Shown here piece after piece: positions 16,985 through 25,542 of a stretch of DNA of 64,000 bases. The DNA lies in the NCBI RefSeq assembly GCF_042887685.1, contig NZ_JBHVOS010000014.1:62001-126000 (forward strand), in the 5' to 3' direction. A model generated the notes under the pieces. That model was not told the DNA's origin. It ran no database searches and worked only from the letters and a program-made list of their open reading frames with translations. The translations under genes and the position numbers were made by a program. How positions within the stretch are numbered: position 1 is the stretch's first letter; the number at the start of each line of letters is the position of its first letter. The DNA is from Oerskovia sp042887685 (GTDB lineage: Bacteria > Actinomycetota > Actinomycetes > Actinomycetales > Cellulomonadaceae).

Positions 16985-17787
16985 CGGTCGAGCTCCGTGA
17001 GCCGGCCGTCGGCGATGCGCACCCGACGCTGCGCCCGGGCGGAGACCGCCGGGTCGTGAGTGATGACGACGAGCGTGAGCCCGTCGGCGTGCAGCTCGTC
17101 GAAGAGCTCCATGATCTCGACCGAGTTGGTCGAGTCCAGGTTGCCCGTCGGCTCGTCGGCGAGGAGCAGGTGCGGGCTCGCCACGACCGCGCGGGCGACC
17201 GCCACGCGCTGGCGCTCCCCGCCCGAGAGCGTGGTCGGTGTGAAGTCGACCCGGTGCGACAGGTGGACCCGGTCGAGCGCTGCGCGCGCCCGCTCCTGCC
17301 GTTCCCCCCGGGGCACACCGCTGTACAGCGTCGCGAGGAGGACGTTGTCGAGCACGGTGCGGTGCGGGAGCAGGTGGAAGGACTGGAAGACGAAGCCGAT
17401 CCGACCGCCCCGCAGGGCCGAGCGCACCGACTCGGACGCACGCCCGGTCGCCACACCGTCGAGCAGGTAGTCCCCGGAGGTGGGCCGGTCCAGGAGTCCC
17501 AGGAGGTTCAGCAGCGTGGACTTGCCCGAGCCCGACGGGCCGATGATCGACACGTAGTCGCCCGGCTCGATCCGCAGGCTGACCGAGGTCAGGGCATCCA
17601 CGACGGGCGGTCCGGGAAAGCTCCGCGTCACGTCCACGAGCTCGACGACCGCGGGATGAGGGCTTGCAGTGTCGGCGCCGGGATCCCCGCCGGCCGGCGC
17701 CAGGGCCGGGCCGGGCCGGTCGTCGAGGACGCTCGCGGGAGGACCGGCCGACCCGTCGAGGCCGAGCCAGTCGATGTCCCCGGTCAC
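16981..17787 (-). CDS. ABC transporter ATPase (MacB/LolD type)
   Basis: A 268-aa cytoplasmic ATPase of the MacB/LolD subfamily with Walker A GPSGSGKST (about residue 80), signature LSGGERQRVAVARA, Walker B LLLADEPTGNLDS and the switch His in VVITHDP. An acidic, Pro/Ala-rich extension of about 45 residues precedes the ABC domain. The GTG start overlaps the adaptor stop (GTGA) and the stop overlaps the permease ATG, so translation of the three genes is coupled. It drives the adjacent permease. Confidence 0.92.
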   Translation of the reverse strand: MTGDIDWLGLDGSAGPPASVLDDRPGPALAPAGGDPGADTASPHPAVVELVDVTRSFPGPPVVDALTSVSLRIEPGDYVSIIGPSGSGKSTLLNLLGLLDRPTSGDYLLDGVATGRASESVRSALRGGRIGFVFQSFHLLPHRTVLDNVLLATLYSGVPRGERQERARAALDRVHLSHRVDFTPTTLSGGERQRVAVARAVVASPHLLLADEPTGNLDSTNSVEIMELFDELHADGLTLVVITHDPAVSARAQRRVRIADGRLTELDR

Positions 17788-19439
17788 CTGCCGACCACCA
17801 CCTTGTCACCGGGTTCGAGCGGCTCGTCGGACGAGACGATCTCGACGAACCCGCCGGCGGCCAGGCCGGTCGTCACCGGAACGAGGTCGGTGGCCCTGTC
17901 CTTCTCCTTGTCCGCGCTCTTCGCACGCGCTTCGCCGCGAAGGACCTCGACCCGTGACTCACCACCGGGTCCGGCGGTCAGCGCCGCGACCGGCACGGCG
18001 AGGACCTCGCCGGCCGTCGAGCTCACCGGGATCGTGAGGCGGACGTTGCTCCCCTGCAGGAGGGTGATCTGCTCGGGCGTGAGCGCGTCCGGTGCGAGCG
18101 AGACCGTGAAGCGAGACCCCTTCGTCGCGTCGGCCTTCGACTCCCCGCCCTCCGCCTCGGCCTTGCGGGCCTCGACCGAGGTCACGGTCGCCGTCCCCTC
18201 TGAGTCGTCGGGCAGCACGAAGGTCGCCTTGGCCCCGGGGGCGAGGAGCTCGGCGTCGGACGAACCGGCCGAGGCCTCGATGACGAGCGTCGCCCCGGAG
18301 ACCGCCATGACGGGGCCCGAGACGGTCGCGCCGCGCTCGACCAGCACCTCGTCGACCCGTCGCGGCAGGCTGGAGAGGAACAGGACCTCGCTCGCAGGCA
18401 GGGCGGTCAGCGTCTCCGAGCGGGCCTCGGTGAGCGCCTTCCTGGCATCCTCGAGGGCGCGCTGTGCGGCCGTGACCGCCGCTGTCTCCGCCGCGACGTC
18501 CTTGGGCTTGTCGAGAGCCGCACGCTGCGCCCGCGCGAGCGTGAGCGCGTCCTGGGCGCCGGCGACGTCCCCCGGCTGAGGAGCAGTCCCGGGCTCTGCG
18601 GCCGGGTCCGGCGGGGTCCCGGCCTGGGCTGCGGTGAGAGCGCGCTCGGCCGCCCGCACCGCGTTGTCGGCCTCGAGCTTCTCGACGTCGGTCGCGCCGC
18701 CGCGCGACGAGGAGAGCGTCACACGGGCGGCGGCAAGAGACTCCTCCGCGCCCTTGACGCCCTCGGCCGCTGCCTCCACACCGGCCCTGGCCTCGTCGTC
18801 GCTCGACGGCGAGGGGTACCCGACGTTCGCGTAGAGCTTGTCCACGGCGGTCGCCGTCGCGGCGTCGTAGACGTTGCTGTCGGCCTTGCCCGGGTCGATC
18901 CCGACCGCGGCGAGCGCAGCCTTGAGCTGGGCGACGTCCGGCCCCGAGACCCCGACCCGCAGGGTCCGGTACGCAGGGAGCTCGCCGGGAAGGACGATGA
19001 CCGGGCGCCCCGAGACCTCCAGCGCGATCGAGGTCTGCCCGAGCTCGGTCCCGAGCGCCGGGACCTGTCCTGTCACGACCGCGGGTCCGCCGAGGTCGGC
19101 CGTCTCGACCTTGACCTGGACGGCATCGTCGTACTTGACGTCCCCGCGCAGCGTCACGTCGTTCGCGATGACCTTCTTCTCGACCGGGACGGTGATGAGT
19201 CCGGCGGCTGGCGCCTGCGCGTCGGCGGCGGCCTGGGCGGGCGAGACGACAAGTCGGCTCACGATGATGCCCGCCAGCAGGCTCAGCACGGCGATCCCGG
19301 CGACGAGCCAGATGAGGCGGTGGCCCCGCAGCCCGGTGCCGGGCGTCGCCCCGAGGGCGGCCTCGCCGGCCGGCCCGCCCTCGGCACCGGTCGCCGGTGC
19401 ACCCTCGGCGCGGTCTGCGCGGGAGCGGGAGAGCTTCAC
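17784..19439 (-). CDS. MacA-like adaptor protein with peptidoglycan-binding module
   Basis: A 551-aa membrane-anchored adaptor. After a charged N-terminus one helix (LIWLVAGIAVLSLLAGIIVS) anchors it at about residues 42-62. A PG-binding-1-like segment (LRVGVSGPDVAQLKAALAAVGI) follows at about residue 160. Then come long Ala/Glu-rich coiled-coil stretches with a disordered Pro/Gly loop, and a beta-barrel/MacA-type C-terminal half (PRRVDEVLVERGATVSGP, VRLTIPVSSTAGEVLAVPVAAL). It should link the MacB-like permease to the wall. The GTG start overlaps the lipoprotein stop (GTGA). The longer frame upstream runs antisense-like through the lipoprotein gene and is rejected. Confidence 0.85.
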   Translation of the reverse strand: MKLSRSRADRAEGAPATGAEGGPAGEAALGATPGTGLRGHRLIWLVAGIAVLSLLAGIIVSRLVVSPAQAAADAQAPAAGLITVPVEKKVIANDVTLRGDVKYDDAVQVKVETADLGGPAVVTGQVPALGTELGQTSIALEVSGRPVIVLPGELPAYRTLRVGVSGPDVAQLKAALAAVGIDPGKADSNVYDAATATAVDKLYANVGYPSPSSDDEARAGVEAAAEGVKGAEESLAAARVTLSSSRGGATDVEKLEADNAVRAAERALTAAQAGTPPDPAAEPGTAPQPGDVAGAQDALTLARAQRAALDKPKDVAAETAAVTAAQRALEDARKALTEARSETLTALPASEVLFLSSLPRRVDEVLVERGATVSGPVMAVSGATLVIEASAGSSDAELLAPGAKATFVLPDDSEGTATVTSVEARKAEAEGGESKADATKGSRFTVSLAPDALTPEQITLLQGSNVRLTIPVSSTAGEVLAVPVAALTAGPGGESRVEVLRGEARAKSADKEKDRATDLVPVTTGLAAGGFVEIVSSDEPLEPGDKVVVGR

Positions 19440-20413
19440 TTCTCGAGCTCCTTGTAGATGGCTGCCACGCGGTCGAGCAGGTCCTTGTTCTCGTCGATGA
19501 ACGTCTTCTCGAGCTCGAACTGGACCGTGCGGTGGACGTCCTGGTAGTCGACCTTCTCCTGGCAGGCGTAGTCCGCCACAGCGGTGCTCTTCTCCTCCTC
19601 CTGCAGCGCGGTCAGCTCGTCCTCGCTGGGCCCTTCGGCGCTCTCGCCGTCGTACAGCGAGTTCGACGCCTCCATGAAGTGGTCCATGGCCGCCTGCGGG
19701 GTGGCGTGGTCGAACCCGGCGTCCGCCATGCAGGCGGACCACTTCGCGGCGACCTCGGTCAGCTTCGGCGACTTCTCGATGTCCTCGTAGAGCTTGGTGC
19801 TGGCGTCGCTGAACGCGGTCATCTCCTCGGACTCCCAGAGCGCCTGCTCGCCACCGCTCGCCTCGTCCTGTGCGATGCCCTGGCATCCCATCTCTTCGGG
19901 GCTGAACTGGGGCATCTCACCGTTCTCGTCGGGCTCTGCCGTGTTCATGGCACCGTAGAGGGCGTCGTAGTAGGCGTTCGTCTCGGTCTCCGACATCGAC
20001 TCCAGGTACGCCTGGTTGGGGTCGACGTACGAGTCCATCTCCGCCTGCTGCTCCTCGGTCGGCTCCTGGTAGATGGTCATGCCGTAGCCGTACTCGGCGG
20101 CGTACTTCTCCGGGTCGTGCTCCTCCTCGTCGAAGGTGACCATGCCGGCGCTCTGGTCGACCGGGATGTACTCGAAGCCCTGCTCGACCATGCAGGCGGC
20201 CGTCAGCTCCTCGGCCTTGCGGTTCTGCTCCTCCCACTTCTTCTGCTGCGCCTCGGAGTCGAGGTCGCCGCTGATGGACTCGTAGAACGCGGTCAGCGGG
20301 CTGTCCTCGTCCGCCGAGGGTGCGTCGGCGCCGCCCCCGCAGGCCGTGAGGAGGAGCATCCCGGTGATGCTCAGGGCCGTGATCGCCGTGGGTCGTGCCG
20401 AGGGTCGACGCAT
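19436..20413 (-). CDS. Secreted lipoprotein of the ABC export operon
   Basis: A 325-aa lipoprotein. The signal sequence ends in the lipobox LLTAC-GGG, so the mature N-terminal Cys would be acylated. The rest is acidic, helical and rich in Glu, Gln, Ala and Met. Two similar blocks carry a cysteine, AACMVEQGFEYIPV and WSACMADAGFDHATP, with further Cys in EMGCQGIA and DYACQEKV, so disulfides are likely outside the cell. No enzyme motif is seen. The ATG at 20413 is preceded by GAAGGA. An in-frame ATG at 20497 overlaps the stop of the small upstream gene but would put 28 residues before the signal peptide. The 4-nt overlap with the adaptor gene suggests a substrate-capture or accessory role. Confidence 0.82.
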   Translation of the reverse strand: MRRPSARPTAITALSITGMLLLTACGGGADAPSADEDSPLTAFYESISGDLDSEAQQKKWEEQNRKAEELTAACMVEQGFEYIPVDQSAGMVTFDEEEHDPEKYAAEYGYGMTIYQEPTEEQQAEMDSYVDPNQAYLESMSETETNAYYDALYGAMNTAEPDENGEMPQFSPEEMGCQGIAQDEASGGEQALWESEEMTAFSDASTKLYEDIEKSPKLTEVAAKWSACMADAGFDHATPQAAMDHFMEASNSLYDGESAEGPSEDELTALQEEEKSTAVADYACQEKVDYQDVHRTVQFELEKTFIDENKDLLDRVAAIYKELEK

Positions 20414-20493
20414 GGTGTGTTCCTTCGTTCGATCGGTAGGGGTGGGTAGACGTACGGGGAGCGGCGAGCCCGGACACGGCCCGTCGGGCGCGC

Positions 20494-20694
20494 TCATCGG
20501 GTCGAGGTCCGTCCGGAGACCTTCTCGAGCGGGGCGAGCGGGGCGAGCGGGGCGAGCACCCGCCCGACGAGCTCGTGGCTCTCCGCGCGGGAGTCCGCCT
20601 CGAGGTCCGGGGGCATGCCGACGACCGCCGCGAGCCGCGGGTCGTGGGCGATCTGGAGGTCGACCTGCACCTGGACGGCGTGCGCGGCCTTCAC
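20494..20694 (-). CDS. Small 66-aa protein of unknown function
   Basis: From the GTG at 20694 nearly every codon ends in G or C, as in real genes of this window, whereas the longer frame from an ATG at 20751 has mixed third bases. The product has no signal peptide or membrane segment. It contains VQVQVDLQIAHDPRLAAVVG and a three-fold LAP repeat near the end, encoded by a 9-nt tandem repeat. Its stop overlaps an ATG at 20497 that is in frame with the lipoprotein gene. The position between two ABC exporter operons suggests it is the first gene of the lipoprotein operon. I do not recognise a family. Confidence 0.4.
   Translation of the reverse strand: MKAAHAVQVQVDLQIAHDPRLAAVVGMPPDLEADSRAESHELVGRVLAPLAPLAPLEKVSGRTSTR
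20526..20560. repeat. 9-bp tandem repeat (GGGGCGAGC, three copies)
   Basis: Three consecutive copies of GGGGCGAGC encode the LAP-LAP-LAP run in the small protein gene on the minus strand. Such a repeat can change copy number by slippage without shifting the frame. Confidence 0.6.
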
Positions 20695-20869
20695 GGGTGC
20701 TCGACGGGCGCGACCGAGCCCGTACGGACGGGTGGATGACGGTAGGTTCATGCGGTGTCCCCCCTAGGACATCTCGTGTCGACACTGCGCGCGGTTCTCG
20801 CCCGCGATGGTTCGTCGGGCTCCCGGGAGGGTGGCGCTGCGGCGCGCTGCCGGGTCCGGGAGCGTCGGA

Positions 20870-22069
20870 TCAGTACCGGATGGCGTCGATCACCTTGACC
20901 CGGACCGCGACGAGCGCGGGGATCAGACCAGCCAGCGCACCCACGCTGACGGCGGCGACCATGCCGGTCACGGCGGCGGAGGCCGGGAAGCCCGGTCGGT
21001 CCTGGACCGGGGAGCCCATCATCGTGTCGAGCGGCACGTTGTGCAGGATCACGATCGCGAGCGAGACTCCGACGACCCCGGCGACGACGGTCGCGACGAC
21101 GCTCTCCATGAGGACCGAGAAGAAGACCCGACCGGAGGACGCCCCGAAGCTGCGTCGGATGCCGATCTCCCGGATGCGGTAGCGCACCGTGACGAGCGCG
21201 ATGTTGACGAGCCCGAGGCCGCCCAGGAGGAGTGCGACCGCGCTCACACCCAGGATGACCCACTTGGTCGCTCCGTCGATCATGTTCATGTCCGGGCTGT
21301 CCATGCGGGACACGTTGACCTGCGTCCCGGCGATGGCCCCGGACAGGTCGCGGCGGACCGCGTCGGTGAGCGCGTCGACCGTGTCGGTCGGGACCCAGAG
21401 CTCGAGCGACGGAGGGCCCCCGTTCATGAGCGACTCGGGGGTGCTCCATCGCAGCTTGGACTCGACGAGCATGTACGCCGCCGGTGGCTCGCCCGGCCAG
21501 GTGTCGGCATAGGAGCCGATGATCGTCGCCTCGACCGGGTTCTCGCCGCCGATCGTGATCGTCGGATGGTCCTCGATGCGCTGGCCGAGCGCGTCGAGGA
21601 ACGCCTTGTTGACCACGAGCGCGGGGGAGAGGTTGTCGGCGTCGTCCTCGGTGAACCACCGGCCGCCGTCCACCACGAAGCGGTGCATGGTGGCCCAGTC
21701 GGCACTGACCGCGTTCGTCTGCGTCGGCATGGTGCCGCCAGGGAACCGGAAGGTCGTCTCGGACCACATGACCATGGACGAGTACTCGACCTCGTAGCGG
21801 GCCGTGATGTCCTCGTAGGCAGCGACGTACTCCTCGACGCCCGGGACCTCCTGACCCGTCGGGTACGCCGACACGCTGAGCGTCGCCGGACGGCCGCTCC
21901 AGCGCTCGTTGGCCTCGGCCGACACCTGGCGCAGCATGTCGCCGGCCGCCGTGATGGTGGTGATCGCACAGACCGCCACGGCGACCCCGATCAGCGCCAG
22001 CAGCACCCGGAGCTTGTGGACCCGCAGCTCGTCCCACGCCTCCGCCAGGGCCCCGAAGAAGCCGGTCAC
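20870..22069 (-). CDS. MacB-type ABC transporter permease (second system)
   Basis: A 399-aa FtsX-family permease. The first helix starts after AWDELRVHKLRVLLALIGVA, then a large periplasmic domain (about 55-275) and three C-terminal helices with YRIREIGIRRSFGASSGRVF between the second and third. It ends at IDAIRY, a common MacB ending. The GTG start overlaps the stop of the ATPase gene (GTGA at 22066-22069). It is paralogous to the permease at 15650-16984 but lacks its long charged N-terminus. Together with its ATPase and adaptor it forms a complete export system. Confidence 0.9.
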   Translation of the reverse strand: MTGFFGALAEAWDELRVHKLRVLLALIGVAVAVCAITTITAAGDMLRQVSAEANERWSGRPATLSVSAYPTGQEVPGVEEYVAAYEDITARYEVEYSSMVMWSETTFRFPGGTMPTQTNAVSADWATMHRFVVDGGRWFTEDDADNLSPALVVNKAFLDALGQRIEDHPTITIGGENPVEATIIGSYADTWPGEPPAAYMLVESKLRWSTPESLMNGGPPSLELWVPTDTVDALTDAVRRDLSGAIAGTQVNVSRMDSPDMNMIDGATKWVILGVSAVALLLGGLGLVNIALVTVRYRIREIGIRRSFGASSGRVFFSVLMESVVATVVAGVVGVSLAIVILHNVPLDTMMGSPVQDRPGFPASAAVTGMVAAVSVGALAGLIPALVAVRVKVIDAIRY

Positions 22070-22953
22070 GAGGCCACCACCGTGTCGTCGAAGAGGCCGT
22101 CGACCCCGGTACGGGGACGGGGCGCCCCGCCGGGCTCGGATCCGTGGGCGGACGCGGACGCGACCGTGCCCAGCGTGACGGCGACGTGCTCCGCCTGGTG
22201 GTCCTCGCCGTCGGGCACGTGCTCCACGCCGGAGGCCAGACCGTCGAGCGAGCCCGCGCTGCGGGCGCCGATCGCGATGGGCGTGAGGACGCCCTCGGCG
22301 AGCCGGAAGTGGCGCTTGGCGCGCGAGGCCACCGCGAGGTCGTGCGTGATGGCGATGAGGGCGGACCCGTTCTCCTGGGCGATCGTGTCGAGCAGGTCCA
22401 TGACCTCGCCCCCCGTGTCGACGTCGAGGGCCCCCGTGGGCTCGTCGGCGAGGATGACGCGCGGGCCGCGGACCAGCGCGCGGGCGATCGCGACGCGCTG
22501 CTGCTCGCCGCCCGAGAGCTTCTCGGGCATGGTGTCGAGGCGGTCGCCCAGGCCCACGCGCTCGAGCATCTCCGCCGCGAGACGCTTGCGGGACCAGAAC
22601 TGCTTGCCCTGGGCGTAGAGCAGGGGAGCGGCGACGTTCTCGAGGGCCGTGCGTGCCTGGAGCAGGTTGAACTGCTGGAACACGAAGCCGAAGTCCGCGC
22701 CGCGTCGACGCGCGCGCACCCGCCCCGAGAGGCGCCCGATGGGCACGCCGTCGAGCAGGAAGTCGCCCGCCGTGGGCGTGTCGAGCAGCCCCAGGATGTT
22801 GAGCAGCGTGGACTTCCCGGTCCCGGACCGGCCGACGATCGAGACGTGCTCGCCCGCGTCGACGGTGAGGTCGATCCCGCGCAGGATCTCCAGGATCCGG
22901 TCGTCGGGGAGCCGGACCGAACGGGTCACGCCGTGCAGCTCGAGCAGGCTCAT
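22066..22953 (-). CDS. ABC transporter ATPase (second system)
   Basis: A 295-aa MacB/LolD-type ATPase with Walker A GRSGTGKST, signature LSGGEQQRVAIARALV and Walker B VILADEPTGALDV, the switch His lying in IAITHDLAVASRAKRH. After the ABC domain there is an unusual 65-residue acidic, Gly/Ala-rich C-terminal tail without recognisable fold. ATGA and GTGA overlaps couple it to the adaptor gene before it and the permease gene after it. Confidence 0.92.
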   Translation of the reverse strand: MSLLELHGVTRSVRLPDDRILEILRGIDLTVDAGEHVSIVGRSGTGKSTLLNILGLLDTPTAGDFLLDGVPIGRLSGRVRARRRGADFGFVFQQFNLLQARTALENVAAPLLYAQGKQFWSRKRLAAEMLERVGLGDRLDTMPEKLSGGEQQRVAIARALVRGPRVILADEPTGALDVDTGGEVMDLLDTIAQENGSALIAITHDLAVASRAKRHFRLAEGVLTPIAIGARSAGSLDGLASGVEHVPDGEDHQAEHVAVTLGTVASASAHGSEPGGAPRPRTGVDGLFDDTVVAS

Positions 22954-23975
22954 CCGACGGAGCCCCCGTACATCATCATGCTCTCGTCGACCGGTGCGAC
23001 GTCCTGGCCGGGCACGAACTGGAGGACGAGGTCGCCCTCCGCGACGCCCTCGACGATCTGCACCTGCGCGCCGTCCGTGATGCCGAGCTTCACGGCGGTC
23101 TCGACGGGCTCGCTGCCCTCGTCGCCCACGAGCCAGACGTTGCCGGTCTCGACCGCGCCCTGGACGGCGGTGATGGGCACGAGCAGCGCGTCCTGCGCCG
23201 AGCCTGCCGTGACCTCGAGCTTGGCCGCGAGGCCCGCGAAGACCGTCACGCCGTCCGGGACCGCGCACGTGATCGAGGCGGACGGCGTCGCGCCGGGCTC
23301 CGAGCCCGTCGGGTCCGCGTTCTCCGCAGCGGGCGCGGCGGCGGTCCCCATGCGCAGGCCCGTGCACGTGAAGGGTGCCGGTCCGCCGGTGACCGTCACG
23401 GTGGCCTCGGTGGGGATGGTCAGGAGGCGGAACTGCTGCTCCGGGAGCATCGAGGCGGACACGGACAGCGTGCCGGGGGAGATCGTCGCGAACGAGTCGC
23501 CGACCGCGACCTCCTGGTCCTTGATCGCCGTGAAGGTCGCGACCGTCCCGGCCGTCGTGGCCTTCATGGTGGTCCTGGTGACCTTGGGCTTGCGCTCGGT
23601 CACCGTCTCCTCGCCCGTCTCCTTGTTCGTGGTGACGAGCGGCTCCTGCGGCGTCTCGAGGGTGACCTCGAGCAGCGGGGCGCCGACCGCGACGACGTCG
23701 CCGACCTTGGCGTGCACCGCCGTGACCTTGCCGAGCTGCGTGACCTTCTCCGCGCTCGCCGGGTCCGCGACGACCTGGCCCGTGAGGGTCACGGTGTTGG
23801 TGATGGGCCCCTTGGTCACGGCGACCTGCGGGAGCGTGACCACGGCGGAGGGGGTCGCGGTGTCGCCCTCCGCTTGAGGGGCGGACTTGAAGGCGATCAC
23901 GACGAGGGTGACGGCGATCACCGCCCAGATCACGATGCGAAGGGCTGGGAAGATGATCCGGCGGGTGACGCCCAC
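22950..23975 (-). CDS. MacA-like periplasmic adaptor (second system)
   Basis: A 341-aa membrane-fusion protein: one N-terminal helix (LRIVIWAVIAVTLVVIAFKS) followed by a barrel/lipoyl domain (NTVTLTGQVVADPASAEKV, VTAVHAKVGDVVAVGAPLLEV). The typical lipoyl counterpart ATTAGTVATFTAIKDQEVAVG and a C-terminal membrane-proximal domain ending near VQFVPGQDV follow. Unlike the adaptor of the neighbouring system it lacks the peptidoglycan-binding module and the coiled coil is very short. The GTG at 23975 follows GGAGA. It is the first gene of the adaptor-ATPase-permease operon. Confidence 0.87.
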   Translation of the reverse strand: MGVTRRIIFPALRIVIWAVIAVTLVVIAFKSAPQAEGDTATPSAVVTLPQVAVTKGPITNTVTLTGQVVADPASAEKVTQLGKVTAVHAKVGDVVAVGAPLLEVTLETPQEPLVTTNKETGEETVTERKPKVTRTTMKATTAGTVATFTAIKDQEVAVGDSFATISPGTLSVSASMLPEQQFRLLTIPTEATVTVTGGPAPFTCTGLRMGTAAAPAAENADPTGSEPGATPSASITCAVPDGVTVFAGLAAKLEVTAGSAQDALLVPITAVQGAVETGNVWLVGDEGSEPVETAVKLGITDGAQVQIVEGVAEGDLVLQFVPGQDVAPVDESMMMYGGSVG

Positions 23976-24338
23976 GGCAGGTCTCCAGGTGAATCCGATG
24001 AGCCGGGAAGCTCAAGGTCTTGGCATGCTCCGGGAAGCCTAGGGGGGCCGATTCGGCCCGCGTATCCACCTCAGGTATGAGATGTCTGCGCAGAAGATCA
24101 CGATCAGGTGTGGTTCCTGCCGTGATGCGTTGTCGATGCCCCCCCGGGCGACCGGCACTGGTCGCGCTTCTGACGAACGATGAGCGCACACTACACCCGG
24201 GACAGGTGTGCCAGGTTCAGGGAGGACAGGTGCGACACGGACGGTCGTGGGCGCCGTCGGGCACGTCGCCGGACGCGACGAGGGCCCGCCCCCGAGGGAC
24301 GGGCCCTCGAGAACGCTCGGGCGGTCGGGCGGTCCGGG
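23976..24338. other. Intergenic region between the second ABC operon and mrp
   Basis: 363 bp without a gene. It holds the mrp terminator (24280-24308) and the leader of the ABC operon, including two direct copies of CCGGGAAGC (24003-24011 and 24030-24038) and an imperfect GGCCGATTCGGCC palindrome (24047-24059). I found no convincing promoter boxes. Confidence 0.6.
24280..24308 (-). terminator. Terminator of mrp
   Basis: GAGGGCCCG (24280-24288) and CGGGCCCTC (24300-24308) pair perfectly around an 11-nt loop, about 30 bp beyond the mrp stop. Confidence 0.7.
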
Positions 24339-25508
24339 TCAGACGGGCGAGAGACCCAGCCGACGACCCGCGAGGCCCCGGCTGCGGGCGGCCAGGCTGC
24401 GGGCGACGCCGCGCAGGGCGACGGCCGCGGGGGAGTCGGGGTCGGAGAGCGTCACGGGCGTGCCCGCGTCCCCGGCCTCGCGCAGCGACACGTCCAGGGG
24501 GACCTGCCCGAGCAGCTCGACGGGCCCGCCCGTCGCGGCCGTGAGGTTCTCCGCGACCTTCGCCCCGCCGCCGGCGCCGAACAGCTCGAGCCGCGAACCG
24601 TCGGGCTGCTCGAGCCACGACATGTTCTCGACGACACCGACGACGCCCTGCTGGGTCTGCGTCGCGATCGAGCCCGCGCGCTCCGCGACCTCCGCGGCGG
24701 CGACCTGCGGGGTCGTCACGACGAGGATCTCGCTCGTCGGCAGGAGCTGCGCGACCGAGATCGCGATGTCGCCCGTGCCGGGCGGCAGGTCGAGCAGCAG
24801 GACGTCCAGGTCACCCCAGTACACGTCCGCGAGGAACTGCTGGAGCGCCCGGTGGAGCATGGGCCCGCGCCAGATCACGGGCTGCCCCTGCGGCACGAAC
24901 ATGCCGATCGAGACGACCTTGACCCCGTGCGCGACGGGCGGCAGGAGCATGTTGTCGACGCGGGTGGGCTGGCGGTCCACGCCGAGCATCCGGGGGATCG
25001 AGAAGCCGTAGATGTCGGCGTCGACCACGCCCACGCTGAGCCCGTCCGCGGCCAGCGCGACCGCGAGGTTCGCGGTCACCGAGGACTTGCCGACGCCGCC
25101 CTTGCCCGACGCGATCGCGTACACCTTGGTCAGGGAGCCGGGCTTCGCGAAGGGGATCTCGGGCTCTCCGACGCCGCCGCGCAGCATGGTGCGCAGCGAG
25201 GTGCGCTGCTCGGCGCTCATGACGCCCAGGTCGACGCTCACCTCGCCCACGCCCGGCACGGTCCGTGCGGCGGCCGTGACGTCCTTGACGAGGGTCGACT
25301 TCATGGGGCAGCCCGCCACGGTCAGGTCGACGCCGACGACGACGCGCGCGCCGTCGTCGCCCTCGGTACCACCGGTCACCTCGACGGACCGGACCATCCC
25401 CAGGTCGGTGATGGGGCGCCGGATCTCCGGGTCCATCACCTGGGTCAGAGCCGTCCGGACGAGGTCCTCGAGAACGTCGGTCGTGGGTGTTGCGGAGCCG
25501 CCAGCCAT
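24339..25508 (-). CDS. mrp: Mrp/NBP35-family iron-sulfur cluster carrier ATPase
   Basis: A 389-aa P-loop NTPase of the Mrp/ApbC family that carries or inserts Fe-S clusters in the cytosol. Residues 1-105 are a MIP18/DUF59 domain (VLEDLVRTALTQVMDPEI, GCPMKSTL). The ATPase domain has the deviant Walker A GKGGVGKSSVTANLAVALA (about 130), Walker B DVLLLDLPPGTGD and the family motif GVVENMSWL. The usual CxxC at the end of the family is not visible, as in many actinobacterial Mrp proteins. The ATG is 6 nt after a TAGGAT box. In actinobacteria mrp usually neighbours DUF1003, MgtE-N/CBS and GSP17M genes, as here. Confidence 0.93.
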   Translation of the reverse strand: MAGGSATPTTDVLEDLVRTALTQVMDPEIRRPITDLGMVRSVEVTGGTEGDDGARVVVGVDLTVAGCPMKSTLVKDVTAAARTVPGVGEVSVDLGVMSAEQRTSLRTMLRGGVGEPEIPFAKPGSLTKVYAIASGKGGVGKSSVTANLAVALAADGLSVGVVDADIYGFSIPRMLGVDRQPTRVDNMLLPPVAHGVKVVSIGMFVPQGQPVIWRGPMLHRALQQFLADVYWGDLDVLLLDLPPGTGDIAISVAQLLPTSEILVVTTPQVAAAEVAERAGSIATQTQQGVVGVVENMSWLEQPDGSRLELFGAGGGAKVAENLTAATGGPVELLGQVPLDVSLREAGDAGTPVTLSDPDSPAAVALRGVARSLAARSRGLAGRRLGLSPV

Positions 25509-25514
25509 GGCCCC

Positions 25515-25520
25515 ATCCTA
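25515..25520 (-). promoter_or_regulatory. Leaderless-type -10 box of mrp (TAGGAT)
   Basis: On the minus strand TAGGAT is followed by 6 nt and the mrp ATG. It lies back to back with the -10 box of the divergent gene, 10 bp away. Confidence 0.65.
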
Positions 25521-25530
25521 AGCGGCCGGT

Positions 25531-25536
25531 TAGCGT
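25531..25536 (+). promoter_or_regulatory. Leaderless-type -10 box (TAGCGT)
   Basis: TAGCGT ends 6 nt before the ATG at 25543, which selects the second of two adjacent ATG codons as the start. Confidence 0.65.
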
Positions 25537-25542
25537 TCGATG

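Noticed and set aside
19440..19886. N-terminal extension of the MacA-like adaptor frame
   Set aside because: It is an Arg/Gly-rich shadow of the lipoprotein gene. The GTG at 19439 overlaps the lipoprotein stop and starts a normal adaptor.
20497..20784. Upstream start of the lipoprotein at 20497 or 20785
   Set aside because: They would put a polar, Pro-rich segment before the signal peptide. GAAGGA before 20413 and the lipobox distance favour the later start.
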